64,000 nucleotides of DNA from Ceratobasidium sp. AG-K (Eukaryota; Basidiomycota; Agaricomycetes; Cantharellales; Ceratobasidiaceae), in assembly GCA_037039685.1 (NCBI GenBank), contig JAWNGF010000009.1, positions 2,376,408 to 2,440,407 of the forward strand, written 5' to 3'. Positions 1-11,434 of this stretch are shown here, piece after piece. The stretch's first letter is position 1, and every line of letters starts with the position of its first letter. The notes beneath the pieces are model-generated. The model had not been told where the DNA came from. It saw only the letters and a program-made list of their open reading frames with translations, and did no database searches. The position numbers and the translations under genes were made by a program.

Positions 1-79
1 GCTGCCATCCATGTTCGCGACATAATCAAGGAGCTCGACCGTATTTGGAGACTTCACGTCGCCGTTGCATCCCTTCGCA

Positions 80-112
<33 letters not shown>

Positions 113-294
113 CACTCGGTATCATGTGTAAAAAATCATGTTTCATGTATGCAATACAAATCAACACGTATAGAACTAGTACCTCACCGAGGCAAACTAG
201 GTATCAAACCCAAACCAAGCAGAAGAATCGAGAAGCCATCAAGGACATAGACAACCAATCAAGGTGTCCTAAGAGAGAGTGAGAGGAGAGGAAA
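1..294. other. left edge, no gene resolved
   Basis: No complete gene is visible. The first 80 bases are open on the minus strand in a protein-like frame (residues like GDVKSPNTVELLDYV), so the end of a neighbouring minus-strand gene may enter here, but there is too little to identify it. A long T run follows at 82-112. Confidence 0.4.
82..112. repeat. 31-bp poly-T homopolymer
   Basis: An uninterrupted run of 31 T. Read on the minus strand it is poly-A, but no retroposed body or flanking duplication could be tied to it, so it is recorded as a simple repeat prone to length error. Confidence 0.9.
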
Positions 295-1388
295 CTACTC
301 GGAGACGGGGGCGGGGGCGACGCGCTTTTGCATACGCGAAGTCCAGCCGGCAATCGCACGACGGCACTTGGACTTGACCGAGCCAGTGTTGGACGACGTC
401 TTGCCGGTGGCGGAAGGCTTGCCAGTGGAAGTCGAGGCCTTGGTGGTCGTGGTCTTGCCCGAGTTGTTGGTAGGGGTGGTAGAGTTGTTCGCGTTAGCCT
501 TAACAGTGGATCCGCCGCCAATCTTGGCCATGGCGGGGCCGGGGAAAGTGTACTTGAATCCGTTGTTAAAGACGTTGGGGGTGAAGATTCCTGCCTCGCT
601 GGCCGAGTACCCGCCGGGGAACTTGACGGTGGGGGTGGTGTTGACCTTGGCGGAGCTCCTGAAGGCACGTCAGGAACGATCGGAATCGTAAAAATTAAGT
701 TACTCACCCTCCCTTGACGTTGACCTGGATGCAGCTCGTGTAGAACTCAGCGCCACCCTTCTTGTCGGCAAGGTGGAGAGCTACAATCTCGTGACGGAGG
801 ATATAGTGACCGTTCTGGATGCCCGCTGGGATCTTGAAGGTGTGCGACTGGTCGGTCACTACTCGAGTCAGCATCGAGCAGAAAGTTTGGAAATAAGCGA
901 ACTTACTGAGCTTAGCCTGAACCCACTTCTTGCCGTCCTGGCCAACCTGAGCGATCTTGAACCAATCGAGGTTGGCAGGGTTGACCTTGTCGGCAGTCTG
1001 GCCTTCGGGGACCTTGGCCATGTACTCAATGAGAGGGCCCATGTCGTGGTTCCAGGTGTCACCGGGGTGGTCTTCCCACTTGAGGGAGACAGTGGACCCA
1101 GCAGTGACGGGAGCGACAATGGAAGCGGCCTTGGCATCACGACCGCAAGTCATACCGGCACCGGTGACGCCTTTCCAGGGGCTGGTAGTCGAGATTTGAC
1201 GGATGGGAGACGCAATCTTGGCACCGCCGGCGACGGGGCCCTTGTAGGTCTTTCCATCGAGGACGATCGCTGCGAAGAAGTCAATAAGCAGTCTAGGAAG
1301 GAATAATAATCCACTCACACTTGACGTAACCGTGGGCGCTGACACCGGCAGCGAGAGCAAAGAGAGAAAACACAGACGAGAACAACAT
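295..1388 (-). CDS. AA9 lytic polysaccharide monooxygenase (copy 1)
   Basis: Secreted copper enzyme that oxidatively cleaves cellulose or related glucans. Four exons: 1388-1319, 1269-907, 858-708, 658-295, all with clean GT-AG introns and matching phases, giving 315 aa. Residues 1-18 are a signal peptide ending VSA; mature protein starts HGYVK, so His19 is the N-terminal copper-brace histidine. The second copper His is in NHDMGPLIEYM, and the RHEIVALHLA and AEFYTSC motifs are the usual AA9 secondary-shell Gln/His region and axial Tyr. After the catalytic core comes a Ser/Thr/Lys-rich low-complexity linker and no CBM1; the tail ends in a short basic segment (CRRAIAGWTSRMQKR) that recurs in the neighbouring copy. 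The tandem arrangement with 2502-3679 and shared first and second-last core introns point to gene duplication. Confidence 0.93.
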
Positions 1389-2501
1389 GTTTAGAGTCGT
1401 AGAATGAAAGTGTTTACTAGTGAACGTTGCAACCTGTGAACGAGAGCGTTGCGTGGATCAACCGAGACGAGTAAGGTAAGGAGGGCGGAGGAGAGGGCGA
1501 ACAAGGAAAAAAACGGCGGGGGGCGCCCATATATATACCATCACGGAAGCATCATAGTCTTGGCGTGGATCAAATTGTGTGGCGGTGTTTGCCCCGAACG
1601 AAGAAAGGATCACCAAACTCATATAAACATCTCATTTGTCCCTGGACCGGAGAAAAAAGGCACTGGATTCCGGGTGTTGCTCAGTGGGCTCCGGTGTGCC
1701 ACGAGTGACTCTGGCCTACTCGGAGAACATGAAAAAAGACATGGCAACCGCAAGGCGCCACAGCGAGCCGCATGAGCTCGGGCTAATGGCGCGTGCCGAG
1801 TCGCTCCAAAGCCTTGCCGACCATTGTCAGCCCGCATCTTTTCGTAAATTTATTCTTCCCGACTCTATCCTTTTTTCGCAGGAGCTATCCTTTTTGCACC
1901 ACACGTCCCATCAAACAAATGTCACCACCCGCACTCCGAGTTGATCGGCTCTTCTGCACTCGGAACGCAATCTACCCGAATGCGTGCGTCAGCGGCTAGA
2001 GACACCGCCCGCCGTACTTCCGAAACTGAATAAGCGTAGCACAATCCACGAGATTATTTCACACTATAGTAATCCAAATCCCATTCAAAGCGCACCGCAC
2101 TCCATAGCCGGTCACCCACGCGAGGCACCCGCCCTGACCCGACAGCACAGCCCGGACCCGACGCAGATCCTCTGCGACGTGCCTTGGTCATACAATACAA
2201 ACGTCAAATTCTCGGCGTTTTCGATTGCCTCCGTTGGGGGTCCGAGCGCTAATCGACTGCTCGACCCCACTCGGGCGACTTCATTAATTTTGCCATTCAG
2301 TCGAGGTTATCTCGTTTCCATGGTTCATCAAACGACTGAATTGTATACAATACGGCAGTCAAGGTAGGTACAAACAGGTCTCCAAGACCTCAAATCATCA
2401 CGGATGTGTGTACAGCATAGAAAGCACAACTAGGTGCGACCAAAAGAAAGAGTAGGGAGAAAAGACTGCAAAAATATAACGAAGGTAGCAAGCAAAGTCA
2501 A
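1389..2501. other. intergenic region between AA9 genes
   Basis: About 1.1 kb separating the two same-strand AA9 genes. It holds the promoter of the downstream copy (TATA at 1530-1537) and the 3' flank of the upstream copy. No other coding signal is convincing; open frames here lack start context, introns or family resemblance. Confidence 0.6.
1530..1537 (-). promoter_or_regulatory. TATA box of AA9 copy 1
   Basis: TATATATA on the minus strand, about 142 bp upstream of the start codon at 1388, in a GGCGCCC-like context that recurs upstream of the minus-strand gene near 7520. Position fits a core promoter with a leader of roughly 110 nt. Confidence 0.5.
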
Positions 2502-3679
2502 TTACTTGCGGGAGCGCCTGTCCACACGGGACATCCATCCGCGAGCAGCAGCCTGCGCACGGCGGTAGTTCTTGTGCGAGTTGGACTTCTTGGTGGTCGA
2601 AGGCTCGGGGTCCTCGCAGTCATCCGTCTCGGTAGGTTCAGGCGCGGCAGCGGTAGTCGAAGGTTCGGGGTCCTCGTCGGTGCAATCGTCATCGGGTACA
2701 GTGGTGGCAGTCGGCTCGGCAGGATCGGACGCGCTCACAGTCGCAGAGGGCTCGGTGGTATCGGGTTCCTCAGGGTTGGTCTCGGGCTCGGTCGAGTTGC
2801 CAGTGTTGGCAAAGGTAGCAATCGCCGGGCCGGGGAAGGTGTACTTGAAGCCATTGTCAAAGACCTTGGGAACGTAGATGCCCTTGTCGCTGGCCGAGTA
2901 GGCGCCGGGGAACTTGACGGTCTCGGACGCGGTGGTCTTGGCGGTTCCAGAGCCACCGGTGACGCGGAGCTGGAAGCAGCTCGAGTAGAACTCGGCGCCG
3001 CCCTTTTGGTCGGCCAAGTGCAGAGCGATAATTTCGTGACGCATGATGTAGTCACCGTCTTCGAGCTCCTTGGGGATCGTGACAGTGTACTTGGTGCCAA
3101 GTTTCACTGCGAGTATAATTAATTGCAGCTCAGGGTCGGATGAGGGTGAACTTACTGAGGCGCTCGAGGAACCACTTGTTACCCTCCTGACCCTCTTGGG
3201 CAATCTTGAAAAACTCGCCCTGGGACGCATCAAACTTGTCGGCAGTCTGGCCAGAAGGAACCTTGGCCATGTAGGTGATCAACGGACCCATCTCGTGAGG
3301 CCACTTCTGGTTCGGATGAGCAACCCCTACAAGACGATTAAGCTTTGTTCGGAGCGCAGATCAAATGGACTTACAAGTAAGATCAAGCTTGGAGCCAGCA
3401 GTAGCAGGTGCGACCACCGAAGCGAGCTGGGACTTTTCACCGCAAGTGATGCCGGAACCGGTGGGGTTCTTGTACGGGTTGATGGTCGAAATGCGGCGAA
3501 TAGGCGACTTGGGGTTGGTCTCGCCCGGAATGGGGCCGTTGTAGGTCTTGCCATCGACGATGATTTCTACGAGATATTAGAGCCAGCTATGAAATTGGAA
3601 TAAGCCACTCACTGTCGACATAACCGTGAGCATGGACGCTGGCGACGAGCGCAAAGAGAGAGGCGACGGAGAACAACAT
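2502..3679 (-). CDS. AA9 lytic polysaccharide monooxygenase (copy 2)
   Basis: Secreted copper-dependent polysaccharide monooxygenase, paralogue of the gene at 295-1388. Exons 3679-3613, 3566-3375, 3326-3156, 3106-2502 give 344 aa. Signal peptide residues 1-17, then HGYVD with His18 as the N-terminal copper ligand; second ligand in PHEMGPLITYM; RHEIIALHLA and AEFYSSC carry the secondary-shell and axial residues. The core ends near residue 240 and is followed by a long Glu/Pro/Thr/Ser-rich acidic linker, likely disordered, and the same kind of basic end (RGWMSRVDRRSRK) as copy 1. Compared with copy 1 it has an extra intron in the LDLT/W region and lacks the intron after the VTGG segment, so each copy has one private intron. 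No cellulose-binding module is present. Confidence 0.93.
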
Positions 3680-3801
3680 GGTAAGGAAGGATAAATCAAT
3701 CGTCCAAAGAGTGTTGAGAGCGAACGCTGGACCGAAAACGACGCAGACGAGGGACTGGGGGGAGAAAAAGGAAGTGCCGAGCACACTAATTTCGCTTGGA
3801 A

Positions 3802-3807
3802 TTTATA
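3802..3807 (-). promoter_or_regulatory. TATA box of AA9 copy 2
   Basis: TATAAA on the minus strand, 123 bp upstream of the start codon at 3679. The 430-bp gap 3680-4111 otherwise serves as the divergent promoter region between this gene and the plus-strand gene at 4112. Confidence 0.55.
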
Positions 3808-4111
3808 TGGGGCGGCGAAGCATGGACGCTCAGGGTCCAATGATGCGGAGCTTTCTGGGGCCTTCCAAAGGCGCTGCGCCGGAAATAGCACAGACCCTGA
3901 GCGACGTCGGCCACGCCTTTGTCGACGTCGATATTGTCTCTACACTCGTAATTGCCCTCGTGCTCGGCCAGCAACCAGCAATTAGAACACATAGATTGTC
4001 ATTTCATTGATTGTGTTGAGCGCGCTCGAACAGCGTCGCAACCGTTGCCCGCCACATCTAAATCACGGATCCCGCCGCTCCACTCAATTCAAACCTGCTC
4101 GCTTCTGCGCC

Positions 4112-4788
4112 ATGTCGCTCAACTGGGTCATGCTCGATGAGCGGAAACAGCCTGTGCCGCTGCCGAACGAGCGTATACTCGACACGATCCCCAGCACCCA
4201 ACTCGTCATCAACATTCCCCAATCCCCCGCCCTCTCGGCCACGGGCACTGCTTGGCTGACATCTCACCGGGTACGCCGGCTTCCATATGGCTGAAACGCA
4301 CTGACACTGCGCAGTTTGTCTTTGTCGCGAATGCACAATCGCAATCCACGTCTCTTTTCGACTTGATTTCTCAAACGATCACCGCCACCCCCGCGGCGCC
4401 CTCTGCGAAGCTAGACTCGCTTTCTCTTCCATGGACATCAGTCCTTTCAACGTCGTTTGTCCAGCCATATTTTGCTGCCAATTACCTGGCGATGGACGTT
4501 CGACCTGCCCAAGGCGGTGGTCTCGAACTCGGGACCACGGTGGAAGTTCGACTCGTCGAGCGAGGAATGTACGAGTTTGTCAAGATGGTCGAAGGAGTGC
4601 GGGTCAAGGCTATCGAAAAGGCCAGGGAGGAGAGGATAGGAGAACCACTACGTGAGTATAATCACATTCAATTTGGTTACGGCCGATTGACTAGTCCCCG
4701 TCCAGCGCTATACGACCGACCTCCGACACAGACGGGGCCGAATCCCCTGCAGACGACCGAGGATCTTCCTCCAGGCTATACGATCTAA
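4112..4788 (+). CDS. WBP2-like GRAM-domain protein with PPxY motif
   Basis: Three exons (4112-4270, 4315-4651, 4706-4788) give 192 aa. The middle (about residues 45-150) follows the GRAM fold of WW-domain-binding protein 2: GTAWLTSHR/FVFV, a conserved FAANYLAMDV stretch, an AQGGG turn as in the AEAGGG of WBP2, then a strand-rich segment leading to a C-terminal helix. The protein ends LPPGYTI; the PPGY is a PPxY ligand for WW domains, as in animal WBP2, which binds YAP and NEDD4-type ligases. The acceptor at 4703-4705 was chosen because it keeps the frame and yields the PPGY end. The fungal role is unknown; a WW-containing HECT ligase of the Rsp5 type is a reasonable partner by inference. A dead copy lies at 47724-48381. 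Confidence 0.82.
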
Positions 4789-6553
4789 GTTCCACGCCAA
4801 GTATGTTCATCACCCTTCATAAATGTATTTATACTCGTATAATCAGTATCACTTGGCATTGCAACGAACATTACAGTTGCACACAGCCTGACAGGTTTCT
4901 CGGGCTCGAGGGGTCAACCTGGCAACGGCATGAGTCTGTCCATTGAACCAATTCTCGCATGCTTGTGCTTTTTCCGTTGGCAGGGGTTTTGACTTTTGGT
5001 TAGGGCACCAAATTTGTCCAGGTGCGATATCCGTGTTCGACTTGATAGGCTTCGTTTAAAAACTCTTACGTAATAATAGGTCAGCAATGTGGCAAGTGCC
5101 TCGGACTCGCCACTTGGCTCCGAATCGATGGTGGGCGATTTCAAGGGAAATAATCAAACTCTGGTTAGCGGAAATCGACTTGTACTATGGCTGATATTCA
5201 TTATGATACGCATATATTTACCTTTCGTAACCACTATTGGACATAGTGAGTAAGCATCTGACACTTGGAAAGCGCGGACAAGATCGGCTCTTACAAATAA
5301 GAATGGCTGTCTATATTACACAAAGAGGTGTTGTAACGCCCGCGAGGCGAGCGAGCGAGGAGACGGACACGAGCATGGACATTCGTAGTATAGATTATCG
5401 CATAGTCATACCTAGTTATAGAACTCTAGTCATGTGACCGAGTCCCTCAGCTCATTCTACCATAACGAGTTGAGGGTAAGTCCGGCTTTTGTTTGTTTTC
5501 TTTCTCTTTCTCACGACCTTTTGGTTTAGTTTGTTTTGTCTTTAGGTATACAATTGGAGCTCATTCTACCATAACGAGTTGAGGTTTAGTTTGTTTTGTC
5601 TTTAGGTGTTTTCCCCCGACCCTCGCGTGTTCCCCTCTGCATACCCTCCCTCTTATCGGCTCCTTTGAGCCGGGTTTATCGTCGCGTATCCCTCGGTTAG
5701 TACGCATAGTGTTCGCCCGCTCGCCTCGCTCTTATCGTCGCTTTCGTCTCGTCGCTCTCGTCTGGTTATTGCGCGCGTCGCGTCGCTTTATCGTCCACTC
5801 GCTCGAATATACGCGCTGCGCGCGCCCGGCCCCTTTCAGTGTGCAACCGTACCGTGTCGAGATATAGTGTTCCGCGCTAAGATCGCGATTCCTCGATCCC
5901 CCGAACATTTTGATCGCGGGCTTATTGAATGCGTAGGTGGGCAGGCGTAACCATGGCGAATGCACCTGGATGCATGTGGTCGGTATAAGCCCTGTGAAAA
6001 ATTTGATGGACACCCGGGTGTGAGGTAACTGGTTCACGGCCAAGCACTGAATCTTTAGGCAAGTTCGGCAGGTAGAAGCCTGAATGCGAATGAGTCGCAA
6101 GCTGTAAGGGATGCCCCCGTCCTCTTAGGGGTTTTATACTCCAACCAAGTGCAGTTTATAGAAATGCTGGTCTTCGACTGTGAGTCCCTATCGTAATTAA
6201 TTGAAGCACGGGGAGAAATAAAGGGTCAGCGCCGAGGGAGGGCCACTAGGCCCTCGGCCCTGGGGGCGTACTTGGCTCTTCGTGAGCAAGCTGAAAGTTA
6301 GGTAAATTGAACGTGTCATCCTATGCAATCATGAGGTGGGTGAGGTACAACAGTATTCGCGTAATACCACGAGTACGAATCAACCTTGACGAGATAATGG
6401 GCCATCTAAGGTTTGCATATCACAGTGCATTGCGGAGTTGTATTCCTCGACCTGCCTTTTCATGCCACTGGCAGCGCGCTCGTCCCTCATTCAATTCTTC
6501 ACAGACTTCCGATGGAGAATGATGCAATTCAAAAGTGAGTGATAGACGCCTGG
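4789..6553. other. intergenic region, CpG-rich, with short direct repeats
   Basis: The first 350 bp resemble the 3' flank of the dead WBP2-like copy (48382-48720), so the duplication extends past the gene. From 5320 to 5850 the sequence is rich in CGAG/CTCG motifs in both orientations and contains two small direct repeats; it could be an old solo LTR (TGT...CA-like ends) but no target duplication was found. No gene is supported. Confidence 0.5.
5449..5607. repeat. interleaved direct repeats
   Basis: A 27-bp unit (starting AGCTCATTCTACC) occurs at 5449-5475 and 5558-5584, and a 23-bp unit (starting TTTAGTTTGTTTTG) at 5525-5547 and 5585-5607. Spacings differ (109 and 60 bp), which suggests a local duplication followed by a deletion between the units. 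Confidence 0.85.
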
Positions 6554-7370
6554 TTATGCTTTAGGCGAGAAGCAATCCTTCCGCGGTCGCATGTAACTGG
6601 ACGCGACCACCCACTGACCACCCTTTACCCACGCGGTGTTATCTCCCTCAGCCCGACACCCATTCGGTAATCCGTGCTGCAGATCCCCCTCGCTGGCCAG
6701 GCACGCCTTCCCATCCAGCTCTGATGGATCACTGATACTAGGTGATCGCCAATGAAAAGCGGCGCCTAACATGAGCACGAGTTCTATATATCGTGAGAGT
6801 GCTGAATACTTGCGCTGTGCTTCTTGCAGTTATCCGCTGTCCCAATTTCAAGCCCCCATAGGTTTCATATGTACCGTAGACTATCTTAGACTTGCCGTTA
6901 TTGGTTAGCCCCATGCTGAGACCGAAATCAATTTTGCTTTAGCAGTACGTTGAGCGCATACTTGAGCGCCGGATCACTCCATAGCCGACCGCACCGAGAA
7001 CTGTGCTGTTGCACACTCGGTCGTCGGGTGTGAGTTAATACAGTAAGAACCATCAGTGCTCCTGAACGGTTCGCCGCCCCAGCCTCGGCAGGGCGATTCC
7101 GCTGCCCAGTTCTCTTGTGGGAGTCCGGCGAGCATGATGGGCGTGGCAAAATCCACGGACTCGGTGGAAGTTGTTTGCTTCAAAAGATTCAAAGAATTCA
7201 CGAGAGCTTGGGGAGCCGAGGAGACCGAGACCAGAGGTCCTTCGGCTGGTCTCGAGTCGAGTAGCAATTGGCAGCTAAGACCGATTCTGGGGAGCAGTGT
7301 TGCCATGAAAGGCGGGTCCTCAGGAGGGAACTCATCTCCGATCGTGTCTCCATCTGGCTAAAAAGGATGA
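6554..7370 (-). CDS. unidentified gene, partial model
   Basis: Two minus-strand open blocks look coding: roughly 7360-7010 (protein containing QENWAAESPCRGWGGEP) and roughly 6835-6554, ending NTAWVKGGQWVVASSYMRP...FSPKA stop. A TATATA element lies upstream near 7517-7523. The strongest support is comparative: the same DNA at 41204-42419 is recognisable but broken by stops in every frame, as expected for a gene kept here and lost there. I could not settle the first exon or the intron between blocks, and I do not recognise the family. Cysteines and Gly/Trp-rich stretches would suit a small extracellular protein, but no signal peptide was found. Confidence 0.35.
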
Positions 7371-8022
7371 ACGAGGGGCCAAGGGTAACCAAATCAAGGG
7401 AGAAAAGCACACTATACCAATCACAGCCAAAGCTGTGAATGAGAATCAGATTCAGTGTATGATCAAATAAATAACCCCTGTTTGCTCTAAGTAACTGCGT
7501 TACAATCTACGAGCATTGTATATATGGGCGCCTGTGGGGCTTACACGTTAGTAAATCCGGGGGGGGGGGGATGGGAAATATAGATCTACTGTGTTCACAA
7601 CAGGCAGGACTTTGTCTTCCAGCAACAAACTACCATTGGGATCTCCATAGGTCTCTGTTACCTAATCGGCTTTCTCCTCGTCTAGGCGACCACCAGCTAC
7701 AGTATGTCCAACTCAGATGTCACCAACACCGCCTGCGGGTAGCAAATTCGCCGCTGTGCGAGTACTTCACAAGCGCCTTGGAGACTATGGCCCACTCCCT
7801 CCCCCAGTGCCCGCACAACGCGTCCAGAGTTTCGGATAATGTCAGATCTAGAACAATACTAGGGGCTGTATTTGCATCCTACAAACCATGTTAAATTTAG
7901 GGTTATGCAGTGGTGGCAAAGCGATGATGCGAGAACCGGCACTGCTAGTACTGATCAAGTTGTAGAGTCTAGATCTTCAAAGTACCGGCGTGTGGGTTTG
8001 TAATAGTTAGCATCCCCACACG

Positions 8023-8028
8023 TATAAG
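8023..8028 (+). promoter_or_regulatory. TATA-like box of LtrA-like gene A
   Basis: TATAAG 73 bp upstream of the ATG at 8096. The paralogue has TATAAAA at exactly the same distance (42781 to 42854), which supports both. Confidence 0.5.
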
Positions 8029-8095
8029 TCAATCGCTCTGGTAAATCCAAGCACTCGTTGACTCTGCAGCTCGAATCATTATATCTTGGATCGCC

Positions 8096-11000
8096 ATGAA
8101 CCGCATTGCTCGTTTAACTGTTGACTTTTATAGAGACCCAGACCCTAAAGAGTATACCCTGCATGACCACTGCTGGGAATGGCGGCCGATCTCGCAGAAT
8201 CCATTCGTCAAACCCAAGTCCGAAGGGGAAAAAGCGCCAGACGCTCCCGCCACGAGCCCAGAAGATCCCATAATTCAGAGGCATGACGCCCCTACGTGGG
8301 TGCACCTGGTACGTCGTATCGGCTTGTGTGCAGCGGCGTATTGATGTGCTTACTACCAAATATTTTCCCCTAGTTTTACGATCTCGCCTGGACAGCTACA
8401 TTTTCCAGCCTTACCCAGTAGGTCTATGAGTGATTGATTGGCTTCGATGATCGAATCACGTTTGATAATAATTTTATTAGGAATGGCCGGTTCAATCAGC
8501 CTTGGGTGCGCCGGGAATTACTACGGTTCACGTCAGTACTCACTGGCTGATTTACGACTCGTAGGACACAGTATCCTACATAGGCTTTTTTGTACTTATG
8601 TGGTGGCTCTGGGCAGCACAGGTGAGTGTATGCGTCATTTAAAGTGCGCAACGTCAAACAGTCACCATAGGCGCTGTACACTATACACTTTTACACCAAC
8701 GACTGGTACGCATACTGTGGCCTTTTAAGCGGCGGATTTAGTAGGGTAATCTGTCGCACAGGTTTCATTTTGGATCCAACATCGTTCAGTTGGGTATATT
8801 CGGAATGCTAGCAGCGACCACGCGTGGTATGTAATGACCCAACCAGCCCGAGAAACTCATGTCACTGATGCTTGGCTCGTTTAGGGTACGATATCTCGAA
8901 CTACATTGCTCGCTCTCCTGGTTCAGACACGCTCCAATCTCCGCCACGCCAGATGAGTGACATAATCGACCCCGAGATATACAGTGCCGAGGTCACAGCT
9001 GCAACATCGCTTAGGGTGATAGCAGTTTCAGTGACTATCAGTCGGCGAGTTTCACACCACATGCTTGAATCTCCTCAACGCTCATATATTATCGCACAGA
9101 ATCGTTCTGCTTGTCCAATACATACGGAGTAAGCAGGACTCAATTCACTTTATACGGTTCCGTAGCTAATTCAATCCAGTCATTGCATACGCGCGAGCTA
9201 TGGCTCCTAGGGGGACTAATCGCAACGTTCTACGGAAGATTACCATGGTACCGATCGGGATGTTTGTGTCCATCCCGCTATTTTTTTGTGCTTGGATGAT
9301 CTCTACGTCGGCTGCTGGAAGGACGCCTCGCGGTGCCGAGCTTAAGTTTGTGCTCTGGGGTGTTGCATTACTCGTCGAGATGGTGTCGCACGTCGCTATG
9401 GCGCGACTCGACTGGCGGCGCCCCATTGCTGTGGGAAACCTGGCTCAGAACTCGACGGAGTGGAAATCAGATTGGGCTGACTCGACCCCAGCCGTTGAGC
9501 CACCGAGTGGGTCTGACGAAGATAAATTGCCTATTCCTTACTCAGGCGTAACTCTGTCTGAACGGCTCGAGGGAATCACGACGATCATACTTGGGGAGGT
9601 TTGTCCGCTCGAATTGCATTTCGGTTACCCACAGTAACTCCAGGCTTCATGACTTTTATAGGGAATCAATAGCATTGCCGGGTCACTTTGGGCTGTCATG
9701 TCCGCTTCGGGATATGAGAAATCAGTTGCATCGGACGCTATTAGTGCTGCGATCACAGTTTGTTTCCTGACGTATTTCTACTTCGAAGGTCCGACAAGCA
9801 GGCAACATCCAAAGGGGTTACGTCAAGTGATTTGGTTATTTTTGCATCTCCCTTTCCTACTGGCGGTTATTCTACTACTACTAGGTGAGTGGAGATGCCA
9901 CCGCCAGCTACCAGTACTAAAATATAGTCTCAAGGCATGAAAGATCAGTTCTTGCTGACGGTGAGCATCAACCAGGCCAGCAGGTCGTAGGACGTTTGCT
10001 GAATATAGTTGCACAACCAATCGCAGAGCTACCTGTCAACAATATTCACCTCGCTCAGGTTCCCCTTACTGTTTAAGAGGGAGGGCCTTAACCCGATGAA
10101 TCCATCCAGCGGTAACAACATGGTAGTGAAAGAATACTTCATCAAGCATTCGGTCACGTGGTTAAATGAGTGGGGAGACCTGTTGAACAAAATCGGACCA
10201 ATCGAGGGAGGGAAAATGAACCAGTCACAGAATTTCGAGGTTATTGCTTGGCAATGGCGTCTTTCACTTAAACTTTCTCTCAACACCTTCAAGGTTGGTC
10301 TTCGCTTCCCCGAAGTCAACCAGCAAAGATCTGATCTAACTTGTTCTCAGATGTTCATGGGAGAAACTAGAAAGATTCCTGATGATATCCAATTGAAAAT
10401 AGATCTCTATAATACCAATCGAACGGTTCCGATTTTGGTTTGTTGCTGTCCATCCGTATGGCACATAGCTCATTGATTATCGGTACCTAGGACAATCGTG
10501 TATCACTTGCAAAAAACTCCACGGACACAATGCAGTACTATGAAGTAAGTACTATGTCAAGTACAACTGGGTATCTACGACTCATCGACCACGTGATTTC
10601 CGTCCAGATCCTCACCGGCCTGGTGGATACCAACATACAAGGCACACGTTACATTGTTGGGCTCGCGGGCAGTGTTTTTATTTGCCTATCGCTTTTACCT
10701 CTGGCCCACTCCAAACCACGAGGTGCGTGTCATATACCAGGTCGGACTTCGTATGCAAAGGATGTTTAATATATGCGCCCGCTCTTAGACCGCTTCCAGT
10801 GGGGTATAGTTCTAAGTCGCTTTGCGATGGGCTTGGCCCTCGTTTCCCTTCTGTTGCTTAACCTTGGCCGCTATCAAACCTTGTGGATATATCCCGAACT
10901 GGGGCAGACGAAACACCAAGCTGGGATATTTCAGTGGATCACCGCGTATGCTAACTCTGCTTGACATGCGTTAATGTATTAATGGAATGCATTCCGGCTA

Positions 11001-11434
11001 TGCAGGTACTGGGTATTACCTACCATCGCACTCGCCCACTTTCTCGAACTTGTCATTGAGACAGTAAGCGTCGTGCTCTAATTGCTACCAACTGCGTACT
11101 AACAATTGACCACTAGCTCATAACAGGGCTAGCTAGACTCAGGATAAATGAAATATCTCGGCAAGATCTGGAAGTCGCGCAGAGAGCCAAGGCGGTCGAA
11201 ACGATTGAAGAGGAAAGGAGGCATGGGCAAGAGATTACAAGCGAGATGCTCAAGCCAGCAGAACCATACGTGCGCCCTCATCTCGGGGAACTGGTGTGGA
11301 GGGAGGTTCGGCAAGGCGTCCAAGAGATCCAGCAAGGCGTCCGAGAGATCCAGCGAGGCGTCCTAGCAATCCTAGTTCGGCTCAACTTGAAGTCAAAAGA
11401 GCCGAAATATGTCAAAGTAACTTATGGGGATTGA
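8096..11434 (+). CDS. LtrA-family multi-pass membrane protein, copy A
   Basis: Eighteen exons: 8096-8308, 8374-8417, 8481-8505, 8565-8621, 8671-8705, 8762-8826, 8885-9044, 9100-9128, 9180-9598, 9662-9884, 9935-9960, 10027-10293, 10351-10437, 10491-10544, 10608-10722, 10789-10945, 11006-11063, 11117-11434. All phases fit and give 783 aa. Hallmarks of the low-temperature-requirement A family: FYDLAWTATFSSLTQNGRF, a first membrane segment ending WWLWAAQ, the HFYTNDW turn, and a GEGI motif at residues 348-351 followed by further hydrophobic segments. An N-terminal 70-aa cytosolic-looking stretch precedes the domain. The C-terminal tail is charged and contains an amphipathic repeat (GVQEIQQGVREIQRGV) that could form a coiled coil. 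The intron after residue about 200 starts GC (9045), not GT. Function in fungi is not established; membrane location is inferred. Confidence 0.88.

Noticed and set aside
328..3603. Long plus-strand frames opposite both AA9 genes
   Set aside because: Antisense shadows of GC-rich coding exons; no start context, introns or family signal.
5320..5850. Solo LTR with TGTTGTAACG start
   Set aside because: No matching CA end with a flanking 5-bp duplication could be found.
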